From IMG/VR virus record IMGVR_UViG_3300045931_000172, positions 1 through 20,043 of that record: DNA of 20,043 nt, one strand, 5' to 3'. The translations under genes were made by a program, and so were the position numbers. The notes beneath the pieces are model-generated. The model made no database searches and was not told the DNA's origin. It was given only the letters and a program-made list of their open reading frames with translations. This DNA comes from a virus. Shown here piece by piece: positions 14,888-19,997 of the stretch (its first letter is position 1; the number at the start of each line of letters is the position of its first letter).

Positions 14888-15364
14888 TCAGCGAATGATG
14901 GTGATGACCTTGGGCGCCGCCGGCAACGGCGTGTCGTCAACGGCGGCGAAAGGAAAAGGGGGCGACGGATCCCCGAGTTGCATCTGCCCGGTGAGTTGAT
15001 TGCGGTTGTAGGCCCGGACCGTCAGGGTATGTGACCCCTTCGCGACTTGCAGGAACGCGCCAGATTCATAGAGCACCTGCCCGGTCGTGCTCGGTGGCGT
15101 CTTTGCGGTGATCGGCAAGAGGTCAAAGGGGGTCGCATCGATCACCGCGAGGATCGCCTCGGCGGCGGCGGTCTGCGGGAGACACAGCTGCACCTTGTGC
15201 GGCGCGCCGCTCACAATCGTCACGGTGGCCGGTGCTGGCTGATCGCACGGGTGGGTCTGCGCAGCCACGGTTGTGGCAAACGATCGCGTGCCGAAGGCGC
15301 CACCAATGACCAGGAGGCAGAGTACGCATAAGAACCCTGTGGACGTACGCCTCACTTGCGACAT
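14888..15364 (-). CDS. Secreted Ig-like protein with signal peptide, 158 aa
   Basis: The N-terminus is a good Sec signal: basic RR at 5-6, a hydrophobic core FLCVLCLLVIGGAF (11-24) and a small-residue region ending TTVAAQ (31-36), with cleavage probably after A35 or nearby. The mature part has one likely disulfide pair (C40, C61) and Ig-like strands (ATVTIVSGAPHKVQLCLP; 'GAFLQVAKGSHTLTVRAYN'), then a proline-rich linker. A signal peptide is not expected on a virion protein, so it may work in the host envelope, for example in superinfection exclusion or host-surface alteration. A GGAG site lies nine bases before the ATG. It heads the structural module after a 107-base gap. Confidence 0.75.
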   Translation of the reverse strand: MSQVRRTSTGFLCVLCLLVIGGAFGTRSFATTVAAQTHPCDQPAPATVTIVSGAPHKVQLCLPQTAAAEAILAVIDATPFDLLPITAKTPPSTTGQVLYESGAFLQVAKGSHTLTVRAYNRNQLTGQMQLGDPSPPFPFAAVDDTPLPAAPKVITIIR

Positions 15365-15471
15365 CGGGCTGTTCTCCAGTCACACAGTTTTCTTCGTTTC
15401 AGGCGCGCGAAACGGAAGAGTCCGAGACTGAAGATACGGCTGAAGTCCGGTGCTGCGACAATCCGTCTACG
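15365..15471. other. Intergenic gap between regulatory/replication genes and the surface module
   Basis: One of only two sizeable gaps in the window. Apart from the inverted repeat at its right edge and the ribosome site (GGAG) of the next gene, I see only a weak promoter-like pair on the minus strand (TTGTCG with TATCTT 19 bases on). It is the natural place for a late promoter or a terminator, but neither is convincing by sequence. Confidence 0.35.
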
Positions 15472-15482
15472 CTATGTAGACG
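15464..15482 (-). promoter_or_regulatory. Perfect inverted repeat over the stop codon of the NrdR-like gene
   Basis: CGTCTAC, a 5-base loop and GTAGACG make a 7-bp perfect stem that includes the TAG stop. No U-run follows on either strand, so it is a poor intrinsic terminator. It could be an operator, an RNA end-protecting hairpin or chance. Confidence 0.4.
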
Positions 15483-15657
15483 TTCGGCGCTCGACCGTCA
15501 CGCGTCGAGGGTCGATGACTGAGAGATAGGCTGACCAAGTGGCGCCGCACACCTTGCACTGGTGGACGCGGCGCCGGAACCCTTTTCGCTTCCGGCTGTC
15601 GATGACGCGGAAAGCGGCGTGACCGTTCGGGCATTCCTCGGGGTCGCGGAGTTTCAC
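15472..15657 (-). CDS. NrdR-like zinc-ribbon protein, 61 aa
   Basis: The sequence CPNGH (9-13), RVIDSRKRKGFRRRVHQ (17-33), CKVCGATWSAY (34-44) closely follows the N-terminal zinc ribbon of the ribonucleotide-reductase repressor NrdR (C-P-x-C, R-V-[IV]-D-S-R, R-R-R-x-x-C-x-x-C-x-x-[RW]-[FW]-[ST]-[TA]-Y). Here the first pair is C-x-x-x-H. The ATP-cone that follows in NrdR is absent, as in small phage zinc-ribbon activators such as Ogr/Delta. The GTG at 15657 forms a GTGA overlap; a longer frame to 15843 would run through the previous gene. It is the last gene before the surface/packaging module, a place suited to a late-gene regulator, but that role is inferred. Confidence 0.72.
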   Translation of the reverse strand: MKLRDPEECPNGHAAFRVIDSRKRKGFRRRVHQCKVCGATWSAYLSVIDPRRVTVERRTST

Positions 15658-15884
15658 ACCCGTCTCTCTCGCGGCACCCAGTTCGCCCCCGCCCGGTTCC
15701 GTTTCCTGAATGCGAGATCGCCGCGCTTCCGTTCCGCCGCCAGCTTCGGATCGCCGTCGCGCGTGGCGTTCTTCGCCGCGGCAACTTCCGCCCTGTTGAC
15801 CGGTTGTGGGAAGAGTGTCGGCATCACCTCGCACATGTAGCACCCTGGTCGTCCGCAGCCGCCAGGAAGGGCGCAGCAGGCCAT
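15654..15884 (-). CDS. Cys-rich small protein, 76 aa
   Basis: The N-terminus is packed with cysteines: MACCALPGGCGRPGCYMCEV (C3, C4, C10, C15, C18), followed by MPTLFPQPVNRAEVAAAKNA and a basic C-terminal half (KLAAERKRGDLAFRKRNR). This looks like a compact metal site plus a basic helix, suitable for nucleic-acid contact. The ATG at 15884 shares one base with the previous stop (TGATG), and the stop is fused to the following GTG (GTGA). The family is not recognised. A longer frame up to 15980 exists but overlaps the 40-codon gene. Confidence 0.68.
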   Translation of the reverse strand: MACCALPGGCGRPGCYMCEVMPTLFPQPVNRAEVAAAKNATRDGDPKLAAERKRGDLAFRKRNRAGANWVPRERRV

Positions 15885-16006
15885 CACTTCGGCCGGCGGC
15901 CCGGCTTCCCCTTCGGCGCCATCAGCGCTCGGCAGCTCTGGCACGCCGCGCCTGGCGTCTTCACCTCGCGGCGGTTGCACACGCGGCAGCGTGGGCGAGG
16001 TGTCAT
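15884..16006 (-). CDS. 40-aa zinc-ribbon mini-protein
   Basis: A very short frame with two cysteine pairs, C7xxC10 (CRVCNRREVKTP) and C22xxC25 (CQSCRALMAP), and a basic tail KGKPGRRPK. Its ATG at 16006 forms ATGA with the upstream stop and its TGA forms TGATG with the next start, so it is tiled seamlessly between neighbours. Spacing of the pairs fits a single zinc knuckle or ribbon. The coupled junctions on both sides and the intact Cys pairs make it more than a chance frame. Function unknown. Confidence 0.65.
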   Translation of the reverse strand: MTPRPRCRVCNRREVKTPGAACQSCRALMAPKGKPGRRPK

Positions 16007-16275
16007 GACATCGAGCGAAGAGACGAGTTGCCCTGGTAACTGGTCAGCCCGCCTCGCCCATCCCAGATCGACTCGTACTCTTCCTGCTCGCGGTCCAGCC
16101 GTCGCCTGGCGTCGAGCAGCGACTCGCCGGCCTGCACAGTCGTCGAGACTGGCGGCGTGAACGTGATCGAGCCCTTACAGGTCGTGCATCGCGCCAGGTG
16201 CGTCGGCTTCTCGGTGGGCTCCTGCTCGATCGGGGCGCTTTCGATTTCGAGGTCGTCTGTCGCGCTGGTCATCAT
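16003..16275 (-). CDS. Hypothetical protein with one CxxC, about 90 aa
   Basis: Start chosen at the ATG at 16275; a GTG two codons upstream (16281) and the ATG at 16272 are alternatives. The product has an acidic N-terminal region (DDLEIESAPIEQEPTEKP), a single knuckle C30-T-T-C33-K-G-S-I-T-F, and a long charged helix ESLLDARRRLDREQEEYESI (51-70) that could be a coiled coil. With only one Cys pair it would need to dimerise to bind zinc. It starts just after the RusA stop (15 bases) and is coupled to the 40-codon gene by ATGA. Confidence 0.68.
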   Translation of the reverse strand: MMTSATDDLEIESAPIEQEPTEKPTHLARCTTCKGSITFTPPVSTTVQAGESLLDARRRLDREQEEYESIWDGRGGLTSYQGNSSLRSMS

Positions 16276-16289
16276 TCTCACGCTCGCTT

Positions 16290-16757
16290 TCAGAGAGGCA
16301 GTCCATTCGTCTCGTGCTTCTCGCGCACGACGATCACGGCTCGGGGGAACCCGTCGGCAGCGGCGTACCGCTTCCGGGCGATCAGGTCGGTCACCTGGGA
16401 GTCGTCGTTCCAGGCCACGCCTTTGAGCGCATCGGCAGCCGCCCTGGCCAGCTTGTCAACATCTGGCTTTTTCACGTGCGGCACGTCCTGCACCGCCAGT
16501 CGCTTCGTGAGGAGCGCCTTCGGACGCGGGAGGTAGAACGTGACGTCAATCTCCACCGGCCCGACGAAGTGCTTCCCGGCGTGCTCCGGACGCTGGAGTT
16601 CCAGCGCCGCGCAGGCGGCGATCGTCTGCTGCCACCCCTTATTCTTCGGGTTGTCGCTGGTCACGATCGGCCTGGTCCAGCCCTTCGGGAGGAACGGCCT
16701 TGTCGAGCCTTTCGGCTGGGCGACGCCGATTGCGGTGAAGCGGAGTTCGCGCGTCAC
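16290..16757 (-). CDS. rusA: RusA-family Holliday junction resolvase, 155 aa
   Basis: RusA-type enzymes cut four-way DNA junctions during phage recombination and before packaging. The core signature is clear: HVKKPDVDKLARAAADALKG (94-113; D99, D101 and D109) and VAWNDDSQVTDLIARKRYA (114-132; D118-D119). This matches the acidic residues known to bind metal in E. coli RusA (Asp70, Asp72, Asp91). The beta-strand VEIDVTFYLPRPK (68-80) precedes it as expected. The GTG at 16757 forms GTGA with the previous stop and gives a normal family length; a GTG/ATG further upstream would overlap the neighbour by 40 bases. Location among replication genes fits. Confidence 0.93.
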   Translation of the reverse strand: MTRELRFTAIGVAQPKGSTRPFLPKGWTRPIVTSDNPKNKGWQQTIAACAALELQRPEHAGKHFVGPVEIDVTFYLPRPKALLTKRLAVQDVPHVKKPDVDKLARAAADALKGVAWNDDSQVTDLIARKRYAAADGFPRAVIVVREKHETNGLPL

Positions 16758-17230
16758 GCGGCCTGCTTCCGAGCAAAGCATTTTCGCCCGAGCCATTTCG
16801 CTTCACACGCGTGGTACCCACGGTCGAACCCCTGCCGATCGATCTCGGCGAAGGCGTCCAGAATCGCCTCTTTTGTGACGCGTTTTCCTCCCGCCGTCAT
16901 CCGGTCGAACGTGCGTCCGAATCGCATCGTCCGAGACTTGAACGCAAACGCGCGCCGCGCCTTCCGCCCGCCTTCGGCCCGTACCGACGATGGGATATGG
17001 CCTGCAAGGTACTGCCGCCCTGGCCGTCGCACGCGCTGACCGCAGCCACAGGCGCACTTCGGACGCTGGCGGCGGGCGCCAACCTTTCCGGTCGCGAACG
17101 CCTGTCGGCGGGCCGCCTGGAGCGCCGCGAGACGGCAGGCACGCGTGCCACATGTGGCGCCCACCTTGCCCTGCCCGCCTCTCCAGCGGCCGCGTGGACG
17201 CACCCGGCAGAACGGACACAGGCTATTCAT
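16754..17230 (-). CDS. Cysteine-rich nucleic-acid-binding candidate, 158 aa
   Basis: The N-terminus has C5xxC8 (SLCPFCRVRP) and a second pair C27/C32 (TCGTRACR) forming a possible zinc finger. A further motif, KCACGCGQRVRRPGRQYLAGH (21 residues, summarised as C-x-C-x-C followed by Y-L-x-G-H), resembles the short metal-binding segment found before HNH nucleases. However, no HNH core follows; instead a basic stretch (GGRKARRAFAFKSRTMRFG) and a helix (EAILDAFAEIDRQGFDRGY). It could be a nuclease relative that lost its core, or a DNA-binding protein. ATG at 17230 overlaps the upstream stop by eight bases; a GTG at 17239 is an alternative start. Confidence 0.68.
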   Translation of the reverse strand: MNSLCPFCRVRPRGRWRGGQGKVGATCGTRACRLAALQAARRQAFATGKVGARRQRPKCACGCGQRVRRPGRQYLAGHIPSSVRAEGGRKARRAFAFKSRTMRFGRTFDRMTAGGKRVTKEAILDAFAEIDRQGFDRGYHACEAKWLGRKCFARKQAA

Positions 17231-17507
17231 CGCGATCACCGGCCGCGGCCTTACCCCAATCGTGCTCAGGCTTCAGTTTTCGACCCGCTAACAAGCGGGC
17301 CAGAATTCCAGACGATGACAGGTCCGGCTCCGGCTCCGGCTCCGGCGACAGCTCGGCCCGGAGCAGCGCGGACCGCTGCAGGATCGCCAGCAGCCGGTCA
17401 CAGCCGAGACACGGCGCCTCGACCGGGCTCATGTCTGCCATCTCACCGTTGGTGTCGGTCGCCCACCGGGAGCCGCACTGGAAGCAGGTCCACTCGCGGG
17501 GCGTCAC
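17223..17507 (-). CDS. Zinc-ribbon protein, 94 aa, with E-P repeat
   Basis: Two Cys pairs, C8xxC11 (EWTCFQCGSRW) and C33xxC36 (APCLGCDRLLA), frame a zinc ribbon. A helix follows (LLAILQRSALLRAEL), then a hexanucleotide-encoded SPEPEPEPD spacer and a basic tail (LLAGRKLKPEHDW). The GTG at 17507 is fused to the previous stop (GTGA); the longer frame to 17738 has arginine-rich shadow composition. The family is unknown. It may bind DNA or act as an adaptor for the replication proteins around it. Confidence 0.68.
   Translation of the reverse strand: MTPREWTCFQCGSRWATDTNGEMADMSPVEAPCLGCDRLLAILQRSALLRAELSPEPEPEPDLSSSGILARLLAGRKLKPEHDWGKAAAGDRDE
17323..17346. repeat. Hexanucleotide microrepeat, 4 copies of TCCGGC
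   Basis: Four perfect tandem TCCGGC units inside the 94-aa gene code for the Glu-Pro run. Such in-frame hexamers change length by slippage without breaking the frame. Confidence 0.9.
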
Positions 17508-17818
17508 AGCCGTGCCGCCTTTCGCTTGCCGGCCGCCTGCAGCGCGGCCTCTCGCGGGAACGTCAACGGCTTGACCGACAACCCAACCGCGGCGAGCTCC
17601 GCGGCCGCGTAGATGTCCTCGAGCCGGAACACCCGTGACGGGTCGACTTGGTTGGCGGCGCACCAGACCTGCCAACCGAACACGCGCACGTTGCGGCCGG
17701 CGTTTTGATTGCTGCGATACCAGGACGCAGCCGGACACAGGCAGATCGCGAAGTCGTGCGGAGCGTCAGTCCACTCCTGAATCAGCATCCCGAGGCCGCC
17801 GCAGACGTCGCAGCTCAC
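17504..17818 (-). CDS. DnaJ-type zinc-motif protein, 104 aa
   Basis: It starts VSCDVCGGLGMLIQ, a C-x-x-C-x-G-x-G motif like one repeat of the DnaJ zinc finger, paired with C26-x-C28 (AICLCPAAS). The rest is mixed helix: VRVFGWQVWCAANQVDPSRV, then RLEDIYAAAELAAVGLSV and a basic end (AAGKRKAARL). The GTG at 17818 is fused to the stop of the replication gene (GTGA), and it overlaps the next gene likewise. Small proteins of this type following a replication initiator could recruit a helicase loader or host DnaK system, by analogy with lambda P and DnaJ, but this is an inference. Confidence 0.66.
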   Translation of the reverse strand: MSCDVCGGLGMLIQEWTDAPHDFAICLCPAASWYRSNQNAGRNVRVFGWQVWCAANQVDPSRVFRLEDIYAAAELAAVGLSVKPLTFPREAALQAAGKRKAARL

Positions 17819-18666
17819 GACGCCACCTGCCGCGCCAACAGCACGCACTGGCTCACCCGTGACGCAAACTTCGGAATCGTCCGAGTGCCGTTGGTGGCGA
17901 AGTCGTCGTCCATCCCAAACCACACCAGCGCGGCGTCTCGCAGCTCGGCGTCAGTGAGCTTCGCCACCATCAACAGCGCGGATTCGTAGTCTTTCCTGGG
18001 ATTCCCGATGTAGCCGACGCCGACGTGCCGCAGATGGGCGTCGGCATACCACTCGCAGAACGCGCCAGCTCGCTCCGAAGGCGTCTGCGGCTCAGGCGGA
18101 TCAACCGTGCGCGCGCGTTCCCAGCCTGAGCCTGGTTCTTCAGCCTTAGCCTTAGCCTGAGCCAGCGCGCGCGCGCACGTGAGGGGAAAACGTTCGGTTA
18201 ATATTTCAGAAATCGTTACAGAACCATTCTCGAAACGTTCGACGAAAACTTTCTGTCTGTTTAGGGCCTCTTTTCCTCCTGGATGAGCAATGAAGAGGAG
18301 GGCCGTCGTCGCCTCGCTGGTGAGGAGTTCCGGAACCGGTGGGCACGGCTGAATCGTCTCTCGGGGATAGGTCACCTTCTGGTACTTCTGCCAGTCTCGC
18401 GAGTAGCAGTAGGTCCGGCCCTGGTGTTCGAACGTATGCAGCAGGCCGACGTGACGAATCCGTTCGAGGGCTTTCATCACGACGCGTTCAGCGCGATTTT
18501 CGGCCCGTTCGTGGTCGGTCCTGATCTGGGCCGGGGTGAAACGCATCACCCCGAAGTCGTCTGACGAGAGCACGTAGTACCGCCAGATCAACTCTTCGAA
18601 GTCGGTGAGTCTGTTCACCTTCTCTGAGTGTCCGGCCCGCTTGTGGAAGAACCGATCGTCAGGCAC
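17815..18666 (-). CDS. Phage replication-initiator-like protein, 283 aa
   Basis: The N-terminal 110 residues show the winged-helix pattern of phage replisome organisers: RLTDFEELIWRYYVLSSDDF (19-38), 'GVMRFTPAQIRTDH', a helix VMKALERIRHVGLLHTFEH and a wing QGRTYCYSRDWQKYQKVTYP with basic ends. A linker (about 125-165) is coded by AT-rich DNA with repeated CGTT motifs. Then come an A/K/E-rich hinge (ALAQAKAKAEEPG) and a helical C-terminal domain (FCEWYADAHLRHVGVGYIG, YESALLMVAKLTDAELRDAA, and following). The design of N-terminal DNA-binding domain, internal origin-like DNA and C-terminal partner domain parallels lambda O. Start GTG at 18666 (TAGTG). Name withheld because similarity is by pattern only. 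Confidence 0.72.
   Translation of the reverse strand: MPDDRFFHKRAGHSEKVNRLTDFEELIWRYYVLSSDDFGVMRFTPAQIRTDHERAENRAERVVMKALERIRHVGLLHTFEHQGRTYCYSRDWQKYQKVTYPRETIQPCPPVPELLTSEATTALLFIAHPGGKEALNRQKVFVERFENGSVTISEILTERFPLTCARALAQAKAKAEEPGSGWERARTVDPPEPQTPSERAGAFCEWYADAHLRHVGVGYIGNPRKDYESALLMVAKLTDAELRDAALVWFGMDDDFATNGTRTIPKFASRVSQCVLLARQVAS
18142..18178. repeat. Microrepeats coding the hinge of the initiator
   Basis: AGCCTT-type hexamers (AGCCTTAGCCTTAGCC, then TGAGCC) next to a CG-dinucleotide run encode the A-Q-A-K-A-K-A-E-E hinge. Slippage could vary hinge length. Confidence 0.75.
18186..18265. other. Candidate replication origin inside the initiator gene
   Basis: An AT-rich island of about 80 bases within GC-rich DNA. 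The 9-mer AAACGTTCG occurs exactly at 18188-18196 and 18233-18241. A third CGTT (in AAATCGTTA, 18210-18218) sits midway, and a degenerate TGTT follows at 18258, so the four cores start at 18191, 18214, 18236 and 18258, about 22-23 bases apart, two DNA turns. Iterons inside the initiator gene are the lambda arrangement. Confidence 0.45.
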
Positions 18667-18992
18667 TATGCCGCCTCCAACTTCGCGACGGCCGCGTAGC
18701 CGGCCACGGTGAGGCCCCACGTCGCGCAATCTTTCCCGTGTGGTCCTACTTTGATCTGCGCGCGCCGCTCGACCAGGCCGGCATGGACAACGCCGTTCCT
18801 AAGGCTGCAGATGCTCTGGAGTGGCAGCCGCAGGCCAGCGGCGAGCTCGTGATCCGTCGCTGGCGCGCAGGCGAGAATCCGCATCAACGCCTGAGTGTTC
18901 TGGCTCCGGCGTCTTAAGTCGATCGAGTCGGCGGCCTTGAACGACGTGTGTGAACCGCGCGCAAAGGGGAGGCCGGATTGCGTCCAGGGCAT
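18666..18992 (-). CDS. Winged-helix protein, 108 aa
   Basis: The first 15 residues (MPWTQSGLPFARGSHTSFKAA) are unstructured, then a DNA-binding winged helix follows: NTQALMRILACAPATDHELA (32-51), AGLRLPLQSICSLRNGVVHA (52-71) as the HTH, GLVERRAQIKVG as the wing, and ATWGLTVAGYAAVAKLEAA at the end. The 'ATDxELAxxLxL...R..L...GLV' pattern is common in small phage MarR-like or DnaD-like proteins encoded before replication genes. It may regulate early transcription or help load the initiator. ATG at 18992; its stop is fused to the initiator start (TAGTG). Confidence 0.75.
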   Translation of the reverse strand: MPWTQSGLPFARGSHTSFKAADSIDLRRRSQNTQALMRILACAPATDHELAAGLRLPLQSICSLRNGVVHAGLVERRAQIKVGPHGKDCATWGLTVAGYAAVAKLEAA

Positions 18993-18995
18993 TAG

Positions 18996-19220
18996 CTACT
19001 TCCGCTTCCCGAACATTCGCGCGAGCTGGATCTCATCGACCGCGCGCTTCGCCACAGACTCGGCGATCTCGACGTGTCCCAGCAGCAGCAGGGATGCGGC
19101 TAGCTTCAACTTGTCGACGGTCTGCAGGCCGAGCACCTTGTTGGCCAGGTCGGCCACCTTCCGCCCGGACGCGAGCGCCTCGGCGATCTGTTTGGCTTGC
19201 TGGGACGTGTCGCGCATCAT
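18996..19220 (-). CDS. Small helical protein, 74 aa
   Basis: ATG at 19220 is chosen because it forms ATGA with the previous stop; an ORF to 19343 would be antiparallel shadow. The protein is fully helical: SQQAKQIAEALASGRKVADL (6-25), TVDKLKLAASLLLLGHVEIA (34-53), ESVAKRAVDEIQLARMF (54-70) and ends GKRK. The L-rich centre is not long enough for a membrane helix with certainty. No family recognised; lack of cysteines sets it apart from the Cys-pair proteins downstream. Confidence 0.7.
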   Translation of the reverse strand: MMRDTSQQAKQIAEALASGRKVADLANKVLGLQTVDKLKLAASLLLLGHVEIAESVAKRAVDEIQLARMFGKRK

Positions 19221-19477
19221 TCCCGCCAGTTCACCGGGCCGACCGTCGCGAACAGCGGATTGATCGGCCCGTGCGACAGCAGCGTGATGTAGATGTCTTC
19301 GCCACGGACGACAGCCGCCCGCTCCTCGTCTGTCAGCGACCACCGCGTGATCACGTAGCCGTTCGGTGTGCGAATCGACGGCAGATCGCGGTACTCGTCC
19401 TGGTGCTCGGCGATGACGACCGCCCGTGAGCCTTCCGGCACCAGTTGCGGGTTCACGCGCGGATCAACGATTTCCAA
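19217..19477 (-). CDS. Conserved phage hypothetical, 86 aa, TTG start
   Basis: No ATG or GTG lies near the expected start, but a TTG at 19477 is preceded by a perfect GGAGG with a 5-base spacer, so I take TTG; a GTG at 19456 is the alternative. The product has strands SRAVVIAEHQDEYRDLPSI and YVITRWSLTDEERAAVVRGE, then DIYITLLSHGPINPLFATVG. The pattern W-x-x-T-D-E-E-R-x-A-[VI]-x-x-G-E-D-[IV]-Y-[IL]-T-L-L is one I associate with a phage hypothetical family often next to early genes. The gene overlaps the previous one by 14 bases and the next by 4. Confidence 0.72.
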   Translation of the reverse strand: MEIVDPRVNPQLVPEGSRAVVIAEHQDEYRDLPSIRTPNGYVITRWSLTDEERAAVVRGEDIYITLLSHGPINPLFATVGPVNWRE

Positions 19478-19736
19478 TGACGCCTCCGTGACGACGACCG
19501 AAGTTTGTGAAGTGGTCCATGCACTCCTGGCGGATCGCCTCCAGCCGTCGAGCGCCGGTATCCTCGTCCGGCGCCTCGGCGCTCGCATTCGAGACGAGCC
19601 CGAACATGACGTACGCCCCGGCGTAGAACGCGAGCTTGCATTCCTGCACCTGGACGTCAGGCGCATTCGACGGGATAACGCCCTTCAGGTAGTCGGCCCA
19701 CTCTTCGCCGAGCGTTGTGTCGGTTCTCAGCTGCAT
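19464..19736 (-). CDS. Conserved phage hypothetical, 90 aa
   Basis: The ATG at 19736 begins MQLRTDTTLGEEWADYLKGV. Next, QVQECKLAFYAGAYVMFGLV (29-48) is a helix with the A-F-Y-A-G-A motif I have seen in small phage proteins of unknown role. The C-terminal half is acidic then helical (APDEDTGARRLEAIRQECMD) and ends in a basic tail (FGRRHGGVIGNR). Two cysteines (C33, C72) are too far apart for a knuckle. Only a weak ribosome site is seen. It is the first gene after the 261-base gap and so could be expressed from a promoter there. Confidence 0.72.
   Translation of the reverse strand: MQLRTDTTLGEEWADYLKGVIPSNAPDVQVQECKLAFYAGAYVMFGLVSNASAEAPDEDTGARRLEAIRQECMDHFTNFGRRHGGVIGNR
19483..19487 (-). promoter_or_regulatory. 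Ribosome binding site deciding a TTG start
   Basis: GGAGG on the minus strand, 5 bases before the TTG at 19477. It lies inside the end of the 90-aa gene and is the reason for choosing the rare start codon. Confidence 0.6.
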
Positions 19737-19997
19737 CGTTGAATCTCAGGTGCCGTCTCTCCGGCTGTCACGCCTGGCCGATTGTCCGGCGTTCAACTAG
19801 ACGGTCGAAGGGTTGCGATCGCCAACCAGCGCGTCGATGTTCTGCGCTGGGCTTTGTCACTCAAAAACATGTCAGCGGCTCAGCCCCCGGAAGGCGCGGC
19901 ATGGGTTTCCCTCATCAGGGACAACTTCACCGGCAGCGTTTCAGCTGAGCGCGTCGCTGGCCGCACAGCCTTCCCACGGGAGCGCTGACAACTTCAC
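19737..19997. other. Intergenic region with direct repeats and a small palindrome
   Basis: No credible gene on either strand. It holds an 11-base direct repeat GACAACTTCAC at 19920-19930 and 19987-19997, the second touching the SSB stop. The palindrome TCCCT-CATC-AGGGA lies at 19908-19921, merged with the first repeat. It probably carries regulatory DNA between the SSB gene and the following operon, but I find no clear promoter or intrinsic terminator. Confidence 0.45.

Noticed and set aside
15658-15843. Longer form of the NrdR-like protein (123 aa)
   Set aside because: The extra part overlaps the Cys-rich 76-aa gene in an R/G/E-rich shadow frame; the GTGA junction marks the true start.
16758-16796. 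Upstream start for RusA adding 13 residues
   Set aside because: It would overlap the previous gene by about 40 bases, while the GTGA junction at 16757 matches the pattern of the whole operon.
17284-17299. Hairpin CCCGCT-AACA-AGCGGG as a terminator
   Set aside because: It is a perfect 6-bp stem but lies inside the 94-aa coding region and has no U-tract after it on either strand.
19905-19925. Hammerhead-ribozyme-like core on the minus strand (CTGATGAG followed by GAAAC)
   Set aside because: Only two bases separate the two conserved boxes, so stem II cannot form, and no matching stems I and III are seen nearby.
19782-19988. Plus-strand frame of 68 aa in the intergenic gap
   Set aside because: Opposite to all other genes, poor start context, no recognisable pattern, and it includes the direct repeats.
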